From assembly GCA_035610365.1 (NCBI GenBank), contig CM069433.1, positions 191,278,760 to 191,342,759 of the forward strand: a DNA stretch of 64,000 nucleotides. The letters run 5' to 3'. The position numbers and the translations under genes are program-made. Positions 11,188-21,618 of this stretch are shown piece by piece. The stretch comes from Aquatica leii. Its lineage: Eukaryota > Arthropoda > Insecta > Coleoptera > Lampyridae. Each line of letters opens with the position of its first letter. The first letter of the stretch is position 1. A model generated the notes under the pieces. That model did not search any database, was not told the origin of the DNA, and worked only from the letters and a program-made list of their open reading frames with translations.

Positions 11188-11547
11188 GTGCAGAAATGGT
11201 TGGGAGTAGAGAAAAATCTTACGGAATGGGGATGGGTACAGTCAGCTCGCGGTCTCAGCTCAAAGAAAATGGAAAAGGACCCAGTTTCACAAGCTCTCCT
11301 GAAATTCATTTCGTGTTTCTGTAAAAGAGGTTGTAGTACTTCGTGTGGATGCCGAAACGCAGGATTGAAATGTTCAGCAACATGTTCATTTTGCTGCGGT
11401 GAGTCCTGTGACAATATACATGAAATAGAAGTAGATTTCATTTCTACCGAAATGGAACCACTACGCGAACTGGATGATGATGATGCAGAAAACTTGAGTG
11501 AAAAACTAACAATTTTTAAAACTTTTGAAAATTGGCTAAAAATTTAA
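11188..11547 (+). pseudogene. PIN/CXC element protein, C-terminal tesmin/TSO1-type CXC domain
   Basis: The segment opens VQKWLGVEKNLTEWGW and carries one CXC half-domain: CFCKRGCSTSCGCRNAGLKC followed by SATCSFCCGESCDN (about 11319-11418). The spacing C-x-C-x3-C-x3-C-x-C-x5-8-C matches the cysteine-rich tesmin/TSO1 CXC motif, which binds DNA in DREAM-complex proteins (family knowledge). Here it would plausibly recognise the element ends (inference). It ends with an acidic tail (LDDDDAENLSEKL) and the stop at 11545-11547. The right inverted-repeat region begins immediately after, so the gene fills the element. Confidence 0.65.
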
Positions 11548-11739
11548 ATGACTGCAACTCAAAAATTATTATTCTTAGGAAGATCATTTTTTTTATAAAT
11601 TATGGCAAACATACTATACTTTAAAAAAGTACTGAGTAGTTTTTTTTGTTAAACCACTTCTTCATGCTAAAAATTCGAGAAAACCAGAAAAGGGTCAAAA
11701 AGTTTGCCATTTTGCGGCGCCTGTGGCGCCCACGGAATA

Positions 11740-11758
11740 CTAGCGAGGTCGAAAACTT
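11740..11758 (-). repeat. Right terminal inverted repeat
   Basis: Exact reverse complement of 4835-4853. Just inside it are two GGCGCC-type copies (CGGCGCCTGTGGCGCC) absent from the left arm. Confidence 0.75.
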
Positions 11759-12273
11759 CATATATTTTTGCTAACATAGATTGTATATGTGTTAACAGAT
11801 TTTTCAGCGTATGTTTTGAAAATTTAATATTACGGCCTTTGCAAAAAAAGGAAAAACGTTCTCAAACAATACTATCAAATCCATTAGACAAATATTAAAA
11901 AAATTTGAATCTGTTTTCACTGAGAATCGTTAGTAAATATTATATAATATTATTTTTATCCATAAAAATAAATAGACTGAAACCAAAATGTGGTTAACCT
12001 ATTGTTGAATTAGCAAAACTACACCAAGCGTACGCACCAAAATCTTTATAAGGAACCAAATTATATAAACTACAATTTGTGTATTTTCATGTAACACATT
12101 ACGATGTTTTGGTTTATGTAAAGTTCAATCGACACCAGGAAACGGAAATCAAAGAAATTGCAGTTTCACAATGTTGCGATAAATTATGCAACTCTATCGT
12201 GTACTGAAAAAATCTGCAATCTAAAAAATAACAATAAATAAAAGAGACGTCGTTTTTCCTTGAATTTTTCCAG
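11759..12273. other. A+T-rich spacer, nothing recognised
   Basis: No coding pattern, repeat or inverted structure was identified between the element end and the candidate exon. Confidence 0.4.
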
Positions 12274-12479
12274 ACGAATTACTTTTAAACATTAAAACGG
12301 GAGAAAGTTTAACGTCTGGCGATGAGATCAAGGTCCAGGTTGTTCGGAAAAGTGAATGCTGTTGCATAATTGCACGTGTTAAAGATTCTTGTGGAGCACC
12401 GGTACCACTTTTTCTATGGATCGATTTCATAACAAGAATTTCCTTTTACTTCCACGAGTACTTACTTAATACTGCTTAG
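12274..12479 (+). CDS. Candidate orphan exon (unknown product)
   Basis: Following a good 3' splice-site pattern (TTGAATTTTTCCAG at 12260-12273) is a 67-codon open frame without an ATG. It reads ELLLNIKTGESLTSGDEIKV, continues through VRKSECCCIIARVKDSCGAP to LLNTA, and ends at TAG (12477-12479). It has mixed amino-acid composition unlike the surrounding lysine/asparagine/isoleucine-rich random frames. I do not recognise the protein. No upstream exon could be paired with it. The minus-strand ORF over the same bases is a low-complexity shadow. It could equally be an old repeat fragment. Confidence 0.25.
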
Positions 12480-13819
12480 CTTAATTCTTTTGACCATTGT
12501 AGGTCAATGCCGTATAAACTTTCTTCCAACGTAAATTTACATAATTCCTTTAATAACGATGCATTTCCGATTATTGTAGTGATTGTCATCTTTCAGACTT
12601 TCTTCACAAAACCTTATTATTATTATCATGGTAATTGTGATGTATTCTTCGCGATAAAAAAATGATTGTAATTATTTATACATAAGAGCATAAACATGAT
12701 AAATCATAAAGATCGGGACTATTAACTTCGTATCAAAAATAAAAAGTAGCATTTTTGGAATGATCAAACTGTACAAATTTATATAAAAATTTAATTTAAA
12801 TTTGGCAAGATGTGAGAGAAGAGTTAAAGCATTACCTTCTAAAGTAGGTACCAAGTTTAAGGTTACACAAATAACTTCTTCCTTTAACGTACTACAATTG
12901 TTTTTAGTAAATACAACCCGGAGCTTGGTGCTGAATCTGAAATCTATTTTCTAAGGTCAATTCAAAATTGCGCGAGTGATAAAAACAGTAGGCATTGCCT
13001 TTCCAGAATGCTTTAGTAATTCAGTTTCTTTCTTTTCTTAACTTGAACTATATGGTTAAAAGCGAAACAGTGATTGAAATCTGGGTTATATGATAATGAT
13101 CTCAGTTTTATTTACATTTAAAAATTGCTTAGTAATGCTAGCTTTATATGTAGGTAGGTGTAATCAACTTTTAGTAGCGTGGTCGTTTTTATTAAACGAT
13201 GCGTGGTTAACAAACTAACATGTTCCACAACGTTGACAATTTACAATAGTTTTAACAGCAGTGGAAAAATATACATATAAATTACGGTTAAGAATATTAT
13301 TATAGTCCTCAAAATTTGTATCTCTCGACGCTTTGCGTCTCGCGATATAATCTGGTTGCTAGGGCTATAATAATACAATTCTCAAACCTTGGTATAAAAT
13401 ATAGCGGAAAGTAAAAAAATTGATGTAACTGTCTAAAAAGCAAACTTGTATTACATTATGATTTTAAAAAAATATCTGAATTCTGAGATGTTTATTATTA
13501 CGTATTTCAAAAATTTTACACCGATTAAAAAGAGTTGTATGAGAATTGTCTAAAGAGAAATTGGAGCATTTATTAAAGCCAAAAACGCGAAAAAGAAATT
13601 TTCACGAAGCACACGCAAATTTATCAAGCAAACAAATAATTACCGTTTTTATTGTTTGCAGTCTTCGTAATTGTTGAAAGAAAGTGTATTTTCTAGTGTT
13701 TTAACCGATCAAATTATGAGAGCAAATACTCATTGTTTAATTATGAAACAATGGAGAGAGAGCGGAATTAAGTCATGCACCATCGATAATTTTTGGATTT
13801 AAATAAAATTTTAACTTAC
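12480..13819. other. A+T-rich sequence, probable intron or intergenic
   Basis: Lies 3' of the NRF-like exon donor on the minus strand, so part of it is probably that gene's first intron. No further NRF exon could be found here by eye. Confidence 0.4.
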
Positions 13820-14153
13820 TTTTTAAAGCCCAATGAGCACCAATGCTTAATCCAATAATGTACTCTTGCATTTTTTCTTGGCACGTTTCTGTGATACTTT
13901 TATGAAAACGGTACCAATTCGCTGCTAATAATTCGGTGTTGTAAAAATTCAAAACTTTGGATAAACTCGGAAGTTCATTTGGAAACGTTTCGTTAAAATC
14001 ACTAAACGCACTATCGTTAACGGCACCGATTAAAATTTTTTTTTCGATTGTAGCGCCTTCCGTGTAATCCATTTCATTGGATCGTTCCGCGTTTGTACCA
14101 ATTTGCGTTAAAACGCCCGAGATCAAAATTAAAAAAATTAAATACAAAGTCAT
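13820..14153 (-). CDS. First coding exon of a nose-resistant-to-fluoxetine (NRF)-like protein
   Basis: The minus-strand ATG at 14153 starts a signal peptide (MTLYLIFLILISGVLTQIG) and an extracellular segment that runs to ETCQEKMQEYIIGLSIGAHW and ends ALK. The C..x..YI.GL..G..WALK pattern matches the N-terminal NRF domain of insect NRF-6-type proteins. These are multi-pass membrane proteins with a C-terminal acyltransferase-3 domain (family knowledge). The exon ends at 13820 followed by GTAAGT, a consensus donor, leaving intron phase 1. The rest of the NRF domain and the membrane part would be downstream on the minus strand, but I could not find them before the window's left end. There are no stops in 111 codons, so this is probably an active host gene. 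Confidence 0.6.
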
Positions 14154-16489
14154 TGTCGCTGCTAATGTTCATTACCGATCGTTGAGTGATCAATGATAAA
14201 GACAATGCTCGAAGTCGCACAACACTTTCTCCAACTCTTCATTTTTCCACCGCACATATTCAAAGTTGATTTAATGTGGGGTACCCCGCTTTTAATACTC
14301 TCGCTTTTAATATTTACGCAATCTTAAAACTATGTCAATAATGCATAATACGATTTCAATTTTTATTGTAGATGTCTTGCGATCGATTTTAGCTATAAAT
14401 GTGTTGCTAATAAGAAAATTTTACTTAATAAGCGTTTCGTAAACGCTTATTCATACAAAGCGGACGTTCTCATTCAAAAAACTTTTTATAAGAGTTTAAG
14501 TGAATACTAAAAAATTGCAAAATTTTTTAGAAATTTTTGTGCGGTGATTTTATTAAAATTTTCGTAATTTTTACTTTCGTTTTAAGAACCGGAACAAACG
14601 CTAATTTCTATTTGCTGTTATTTTAACTTTACTTTAAACAAACGTCAAATTCTAAATCAATATCGAATTTTTAACTTTTAGTAGCGCCCAAAATTGGAAA
14701 AATCAGAACTTATATCTACATTATTTAATTTAAAAAAAGTAGATATGAACATATAATGAATGTTTTTTGCTGCTAAATGAGACAATTATTACTAAATTAC
14801 TTAACGAATATTTGCCAAATATTTAACAATGTTTAGAGCATATGTACTAATAGACACTAAAATAAAGTAACGTAAAAAAGGACGTAAAAATTAAAACCAA
14901 CGAGTTCTAAAAGATAAGGAAGAAATAATCAATAAATAATTAAAAAATGGCAATGTGAAAAACACTATAAAACAATATAAATTTTGCAGCTGCACGTATA
15001 ATAATTAAAAAATATTTTTTTAGGATTGTACATTTATTTTAAATAAAAGCAAAATTTGAATCAAGTTAACACAAATAAAATCTTAAATTAAAACAAAACT
15101 GAATTTAAAGCACAAAAAAAATATTACGCACGGCCGTGTTCGCATTACAAAATAAAATGAATTTCGTAACTATAAAATAAAGCAAAATCAAAAATCCTAA
15201 AATTCTGGTACGTAATTTACAAATTTTTCTTGCTTACGTCGATAAAATACTTTAAACGTTAGTTACATATCGTCTTTTATTTTTGTTGTTCAATAAAAAA
15301 AATAATAATAAACAAAATTAATTTAATTTGCTGAATAATCGAAACATTTGATAACTATTAATGAACTCTCATAATTAATTTTAAAGCTTTTCAATTACCA
15401 AACTCGCGAATAAATAGGTGAATCGGTAATCAATAAATACCTTGAAATTTTGTTCGTAAACGGACTCTTGGTTAGCTTTAGTACAGTTGACGTCGGCAAG
15501 AACTTCGATAGGAAACCCCAACTATTTGAAAAGTTACTGTCAAAAGATTTTTAATAAACCGCCACCAAAGCGAAAATTGGATTGTGAAGCACAAACTTAA
15601 CGCACAAACCCACGGTACGCTAACACAAAACCAGTGAAATTCAATAAACCGTAATTGTTTTACGAAATTGGAAAGTTTTTCCACTAAGAACCAACTATTA
15701 ACTGTTCCATTGTTAATGTCTTTCGCTGTAATTCTTCATCTAAAAAGGGGAATTTATCACCTAACCCGATACTTAATGACTTTCCAACGACTGCCAACTA
15801 ACTTTTTCTTGAACCAAAATCACTTTATTTATCACCTCAATCCGCTACCACTTCTATAAAGGTTGTGTTCGAAATCTTTGTAAAAGAAACCAATACCACA
15901 AAGCAGTGAAAAGAAGATGCAAACAGATTTATTTAAAAAGCAAAAGTAAAACTCGAAGACGGCGTTTCTTATCGTGAGAACTGCAACGACAACAAAAATA
16001 TTACGGTCCTAAAGATCAACTTGTTGAAACCTGAATCATAATACTGTCTCTAGGAAATAATAAATTAAACGAAATGTAGTTTAATAAAACTAATACAAAT
16101 GAATTAAGTGCGAAAGCACTAAGGAAGAACTTAATACAATGAGCCTTTAAACAAACGCAAGACGAACTAACTTATTAAATATATTTAATTACAACTGGAG
16201 TTTTAACAGGACAAAGAAAATGCCAAATCAACGTAACTGCAGAATACGGATGTGTAAGTAGCGTAATAATTTCGAATTAATTAAATACAAAATTCTACTA
16301 ACAACTTTGATTGACAACGATGAATTTAAAAACGTAAAATAACTTCCTTAAATTAACGTGAAATTAATCAAACAATCCCAAATTATACGAAACGAATAAA
16401 ATCAACTCAAATACCGAGTCTTTCACAATAGAAATCGCACAAACCCAAACGACGGTTACACTTTGTAGTAAAAATCAGGGTGTTAGCTA
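14154..16489. other. A+T-rich intergenic sequence
   Basis: This would contain the promoter of the NRF-like gene near its right-hand side, but no clear core-promoter motif stands out. Short ORFs at 15478-15859 on both strands lack family features. Confidence 0.4.
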
Positions 16490-17890
16490 GAGTCACAAGC
16501 GCCCAAAACAAAATATTGAAGTTTTGTTTTATTTATTCATTTCTTTACATAGTACATAGGCCTCACCTAGCGTACAATCAATTGATACTGATGATAATGT
16601 TACATATTTAATACTTAAAAGTACATACACACAACTGAAACGGACCACTGTTGGAAAAAAAATGAATAAAAGCGTGGCGGAAGGAAAACAGCGACACAGA
16701 ACATCGGATCAGATCGGATCAGGACAGAGCTATAATTTTGATTCTGTGTCTAGTTTGCTTTGCGCAGTGGCGATATTGTAACCGACGAGGTTGGTGTACT
16801 GGGTGTGAAGTGTGTTTCATAAGTGAGTGACCTTGTGAAAATCCACTTTATTCTTGACTACAAATTTTTTATTTGTTGGTTGTAGTTAGTAAAATTCCAC
16901 CTTTACCAGACCCTGCCGCAAGCAACTATTTCCCGCGGAGATCTTGGAAACGAGTGATTAAGCATCCTCAAATTTCTTGGGAAAGGAGTACAGGTTCCAG
17001 GGACAAGGCGTTCCTCTAACTACTGTTCCAACCAAACTGGTTTTCACAATCACCGTGCACATGCTCCCAATTTTTACCAGGTGGATTAAAAACAAAGTTA
17101 GCTGGATGACTCAAGCAACGAACCTAAGCCACTTGCACCTTAACGACACAGAGAACGAAGAAAAGACAGAAGACATGACAGTTTACAAGATAACAGACCC
17201 CAGCCTAAACCATAGCTTAAACGTACAGTGGTCAAATAAAAGAGCAAGAGAAGACAATAACACAAAATACATACTCGACCAGGAACCACAAAAAATAATG
17301 GAAAAAGTAATAGATGCTGTAGATAAAATTAAAACAGCAATCTACAGAGAAACAGATAGCAAAGTAACGTAGCGAACAACAAAAAGTAAGAAACAAAGCA
17401 GAAGAAACAGTAAAAGCACTACTGGCACTCTGTGCTGGAAAAAAGGAAAAGGGGCGGCACAAAGGCAAAACTTGAAAAATTAGAGGAAGCAAAATTTGGG
17501 TACAGAACGGGCAAAACAGGAACAAGGAATCGGTACAACCGTATTCCAACAAATGTACATAAGCAGCATAACAAAAGTATGCCTTTCAAAGCCTCAAAAT
17601 ACTGGTGGTGAAAAGAATTAACAGCGCAAAGGAGCGCAGTCAGAAAACGCCGAAAAAAATATCACAATTGTCAAAATCCCGAAGAAAAGGAAACTACGCA
17701 AAACCAGTACAAAAGGCTAAGAAACGCTTACAAAAAAGCTTTAGAAGAGATTAACTTTGGAGAGTATTGTACTGCGTTCAGCTCCAAATATTCATGGCAC
17801 ATATCCTATAAAATAATATTTGGCAGAACACATAAACAATCTCAAACCAACACAATACAAGACAAAAACGAAAAGTGGACCACATCAAAC
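16490..17890 (+). mobile_element. Non-LTR retrotransposon fragment (ORF1 start joined to EN-RT linker)
   Basis: The segment 16977-17372 reads as an ORF1-like head ending in an acidic/basic helical stretch (ILDQEPQKIMEKVIDAVDKI). Further on, 17600-17890 read with small frame corrections gives LTAQRSAVRK, then YHNCQNPEEKETTQNQYKRL and ALEEINFGEY. That is the linker found between endonuclease and RT in R1-like elements. The endonuclease is missing, so there is an internal deletion near 17400-17600. A 5' leader with GCGCAGTGGCG lies at about 16762. I place it near the R1/I types but cannot assign a family. It ends where a dispersed repeat starts (17913). Confidence 0.45.
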
Positions 17891-17912
17891 AAAATACAAA
17901 TTTGATACTTTT

Positions 17913-18148
17913 GTATTGTATGCGTTTTTACGCCATAATTAAGAAAAGTTGTCTTCCTTGCAACAATTACGTGAAAGCCTAAAGATGGCTCACACGGAAG
18001 TACCAAAAAAGATCGATTGCTCGGTCGATTCATAATACGACGCGACGTTGCCAAACTGAGTAAATTTAAGTGCAATATCAATTGCAGAAAATAAACGAAT
18101 ACAAAAATAAATTGTAACTGTAATGAACTCTAACGGGACGTTACAACT
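17913..18148 (+). repeat. Dispersed ~240-bp repeat, copy 1 (possible solo-LTR fragment)
   Basis: Similar over its length to 56266-56511: TTTTTACGCCATAAT, CGCGACGTTGCC, CCAAACTGA.TAAATTTA.GTGCAATA and the shared end AACGGGACGTTACAA. Both copies diverge right after that end. The TTACA ending would fit an LTR terminus, but the 5' end is undefined. Confidence 0.5.
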
Positions 18149-18239
18149 GAATTAAAATTAGGGGTGTACAGACTGCCTTGAAGACGCTGACTGACAAGTT
18201 GTCATCACCAGCCATCCAACATCTGGTCCTGTTTCTTAC

Positions 18240-18960
18240 GCTCAAGTAGCTCTGTCTAGCAGAGTAGCAGACAGAGTGAAGGTGACTTCCGGTAAATCCG
18301 TAGCGCCAGTCCCAAAATCCACAGTTGTGATAGTTCCCAAGCCCGAGTCTAACATGAAGACATCTGACGAGACCAAAACAAAGTTCATGACAGTTCTTAA
18401 TCCTACCACGCTCGGTCTAAGACTAGACCGAGTGACGAAAATGGGACGAAACCCTCTTCGCTTGGAGTCCGAAAAGACCGACCATTCCAAGATCCCAGCG
18501 GATATCCTCGACAAAGCCGGCCTTGTCATCAGACCGCAAGGCAAAATCCTTCCTAGCCACTAATGAAATAACGCAATAGGCCAGAGAACACCTGAAGGTG
18601 CTATTTAAATTCGGGCCCAGAGATAGATCCAATTGCAATTGGATAATTGAACTAACTCCGGAGGTAAGAAAGTACCTCATGGCCAGTCGTCGTGTTTACG
18701 TTGCATGGAACTCATGCAGGGTCAATGACCATGTACGCATCATAAGGTGCTATAAATGCTAAAAGTTCGGTCACCAATCAGGTGAATGTAAAAGCGAAAT
18801 TCAATGCGGTATTTGTGCTGAAAAGCACGAAACTAAAGATTGCCCAAACACCGCACGAGATTCTGTATATGTAAACTGTGCCAGATATGGCCATAAAGGC
18901 GAGGTGATAAAACACAAAGCGTCTAAAATAACTGCCCGGCGTACCTAAAGAAGCTTGACG
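18240..18960 (+). pseudogene. Family C ORF1 (gag-like, CCHC zinc knuckles)
   Basis: The open part 18276-18563 contains VVIVPKPESNMKTSDETKTK, TTLGLRLDRVTKMG and RLESEKTDHSKI, typical of the R1-type ORF1 segment before the knuckles. Downstream at 18748-18843 come Cys/His motifs CYKC..FGHQSGEC and CGICAEKHETKDC, with one in-frame stop inside the first knuckle. A degraded third (CARYGHKGE) follows. ORF1 proteins bind element RNA in the cytoplasm and accompany it to the nucleus (family knowledge). Stops at 18561-18563 and at about 18760 and later frameshifts make this copy inactive. Confidence 0.65.
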
Positions 18961-18991
18961 CCAAAATTACTAACGTTCTCGTGCTGCAACC

Positions 18992-19594
18992 TTGGAAGTC
19001 ATGGGCTATTCCTCCGACAACGACATTGACATTTTACTGACCCAAGAGCCTTACGTGCATTGTTCTGGTTCAGGGTATAGGCTCGCTGGAGCGGCCTTGC
19101 CCTTCAACAGTATCACCGCATCCACTTCTATGCGGTATTTCTCGGCTATTGTTTTCAATAGCGCGAAGCCCGTCGAAGCAGTTACCCTCAGTCATCTAAC
19201 TAATGACTGCACTACCGTATGAATGATTACAGTTGGAAATACCTCCTTGGGTGTCGTTGGCGTATATTGGCCACCAAGCGAAGATGTTCGCATTCATCTA
19301 CAACATCTAGACAAAGTTTTGGATAACCTAAGAAGCGTCCCAATTATTATAGCAGGTGATTTTAATTCTAAATCGCCGCTTTGGCACTCCTTGCTTACTG
19401 ACGAACGAGGCAGAAACGTAGAGAACCTCGTGGGTGAACGTGACCTATGTGTTGTAAATGAGCCCAACCAACCTTTTACCTTTGCTAGTCACCAAGGTTC
19501 TTCAAACATTGATGTCACTCTAGCATCGCAAGCTTTAGCAAGGAAAATTTATAACTGGGAAGTAATCCCTGAGGTGATTGAAAGTGACCACTGA
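18992..19594 (+). pseudogene. Family C ORF2 endonuclease domain
   Basis: Two open segments (18992-19222 and 19223-19594) are split by one TGA at 19220-19222 in the same frame. Apurinic/apyrimidinic-type endonuclease landmarks are visible: LTQEPYVHCSG (catalytic glutamate in QEPY), VVGVYWPPSEDV, IIIAGDFNSKSPLWHS (the GDFN motif) and a terminal ESDH. This domain nicks the genomic target so that the RT can prime on the free 3' end (family knowledge). The N-terminal KILQ-type strand is missing, so the 5' part of ORF2 is eroded. A minus-strand cousin lies at 59118-59387. Confidence 0.7.
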
Positions 19595-19999
19595 CTTATA
19601 CGTTTTTATTTAACCGTCGAAAACCCTCGAGCGGTTCCGATCCCAAGCGTATCCTAGATGTAAAACACATATATGCTGTCAAGCTGAACAAAGAGGTCAG
19701 CGCGCTTTTTTCTACTTATCTTCCACGTGGAGCTAAGTGCCATGATCCTAATTTTATAGACGTTTCTATTGAGAAGCTAACCAGGCTGATCCTCGAGTCT
19801 AGCCAAAATAGCTTAAACCGATTTCGCTTGAATTCCAGAGCTGGTGTACCGTGGTGGATTCCAAAGCTAAATAGGTTAAAGCGAGTCGTACGTTGCTTAA
19901 GAAAGCAAACACAAAAAGCCCCAGCAGAGCTAAAAACTCAATGGCTAAACGAACGACGATCCTTACCAAGCCCGAATTAGATCCCGATCTTTTGCAAAT

Positions 20000-21170
20000 A
20001 TTGAATACCGACCAGACTGGGTGGTTACAAAAGAGAACATAGCGTCGGTGGCTATCAGAATTCCCAAGAATAAAGCTCGCGGACTCGGCGGAGTACATTG
20101 TAACGTTCTAAGAACAGTCGTACAAGATTCAATCTGTTCTACGATTATTGACCTATCACGATTCTTAAGTCTGGTAAGAGGGGTCTTGACAGCCCTAATT
20201 CGTACCGTCCGATAACGCTACTTTTAGAACTAGGTAACCTTTTCGAACGTGTATTGTTAAAGAAATTACATGACAGTATTCCTCCACAACGACTATTCCA
20301 TCCTAGTCAATACGGCTTTGTTCCTGGCAAATCGACGACAGACCCCATTCGTAAATAAATGACAAAAGTACAGACGAAAGTCTCCAAGTATAGATTCTGC
20401 ATTTTAATAGACATTTCTGGAGTGTTTAATAACGTATGGTGGCCATCGATAATTCAAGCTCTCGTCGTTAAGAGAGCACCTGCAGACGCAGTGCGCGTCA
20501 TTCGTAATTATTTATCGAGTTTGCTCGATCACTTATTCTACGAACGTTTTTGGCTGTTCTTATATAAAACGACTGACAAAAGTTTGCTCCCAAGGCTCGG
20601 TTTTCGGGCATCCCCATGTTCACATATGGATTAGACATTTGGTACCATAGATTAAAACATACCCATATTGTCAGGAAATTGGCATCTCTACAGTCCTTAT
20701 TCTTTCGTACGATCTTCGGAGCATATCGTACATTTCTTATCGATTTCTTATGCGTCGTGGCAAAATATCTCCCTCTGCATCTTCTATTGCAAGAAATATA
20801 CTGCAACAAAGTTCTCTCAAGGGCTGGCACTTGTACCTTTTTAGACCAGCAAGTTTCGACCGCAAATCTTCCTTCCTTTTCGGCCGTTAAGCGTGATCTC
20901 AAGACTTTGATCTTGGATGAAAGGCAGCGGCTGTGGGATGCATCCCATAAGGGGCGTAACGCCTATTCCATGATACCCAATATCCTATACTGGTGTTTCT
21001 AATACTCCGTCACATAGGATTCTCGCTTGTTGGGAGTTCGATGATGACCGGAGTACCCTAAGAAAAGTTAAAGAGTTAACCCGTTTCTCGATTCCCCCGT
21101 GTCCATCCTTAGACTAGTGTCCGACGTTAACGAACTCATTGTATTCGCTAGAAGAGAGCAAAGTCAAACG
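20000..21170 (+). pseudogene. Family C ORF2 RT (palm deleted) and C-terminal domain
   Basis: RT N-terminal motifs are seen: IPKNKARGLGGVHCNVL, then LGNLFERVLLKKL and HPSQYGFVPGKST, then FCILIDISGVFNNVWWPSII (first catalytic aspartate). At about 20520-20560 the sequence jumps from IRNYLSSLLDH straight to the region after the YADD box. Copy 3 (54137-54620) still has that part, so here the catalytic centre is deleted. The 20616-21002 segment (LDIWYHRLKHTHIVRKLASL..GAYRT) is the post-RT region. It continues to 21170, through a C-terminal zinc-site remnant that is better preserved at 51250-51310. Confidence 0.65.
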
Positions 21171-21567
21171 TAAAACCAGAGTCTAACTTAATTTATTTTT
21201 GCATGGCATTTTGATTTATTTATACAATCAGCTACGACGAAGTAAGGTGTTTATTTAGTTAATTGCATTGGGTCTTATTATTTTGGAGTATTTTATTTTG
21301 ATTATTTTTAGTTTTACTAACATTTTCAGTTTCTTTTTAGCCGTAGCTGACTTGACTAACTGGCCTCATTCTATCCTTTACAATAACGTTTACTTTTCCC
21401 GCCTACTTGGTTCTAGCCTAAGAAGCGAGGATAAGCCGAATGGTAGGTGCCTCGTGAAACGTCGTGTTCTCTAAGCATGAACCTGTAACATAGCTCATCC
21501 AACTCGTCTACACAGATGATCTTTCATCTCGAAATTTATATCATAAATCGTTCAATTCTCTATGTGG

Positions 21568-21590
21568 CGAACTTGAACCAAGCAAGTTCG
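21568..21590 (+). ncRNA. Family C 3'-end RNA hairpin, copy 1
   Basis: 8-bp stem CGAACTTG/CAAGTTCG with loop AACCAAG, about 30 bp before the inferred 3' end. The copy at 51851-51873 has a compensatory G-C to A-T change at stem position 2 and an identical loop, which supports a real RNA structure. It may be recognised by the element's RT (inference). Confidence 0.55.
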
Positions 21591-21618
21591 GGTGGTTGGT
21601 GGGTCCATTTCCTCCTCC

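Larger units (their letters stand above)
4835..11758 (+). mobile_element. Inverted-repeat element carrying a PIN-like / CXC-domain gene
   Basis: Perfect 19-bp terminal inverted repeats (AAGTTTTCGACCTCGCTAG at 4835 and its complement ending at 11758) bound 6.9 kb. The inverted similarity extends inward imperfectly: a TGGCAAA..TTTTTGACCC block near 4875-4895 against 11690-11715, and a second block (CTTCCT.AGAATAAT, then TTTTTGAGTT.CAG) near 4911-4945 against 11550-11585. The interior encodes one long plus-strand gene, now broken by stops and frameshifts, ending in a CXC domain. I cannot see a clear target-site duplication. I recognise the protein type as a multi-copy uncharacterised animal protein, but I do not recall a named transposon superfamily for it. 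Confidence 0.65.
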
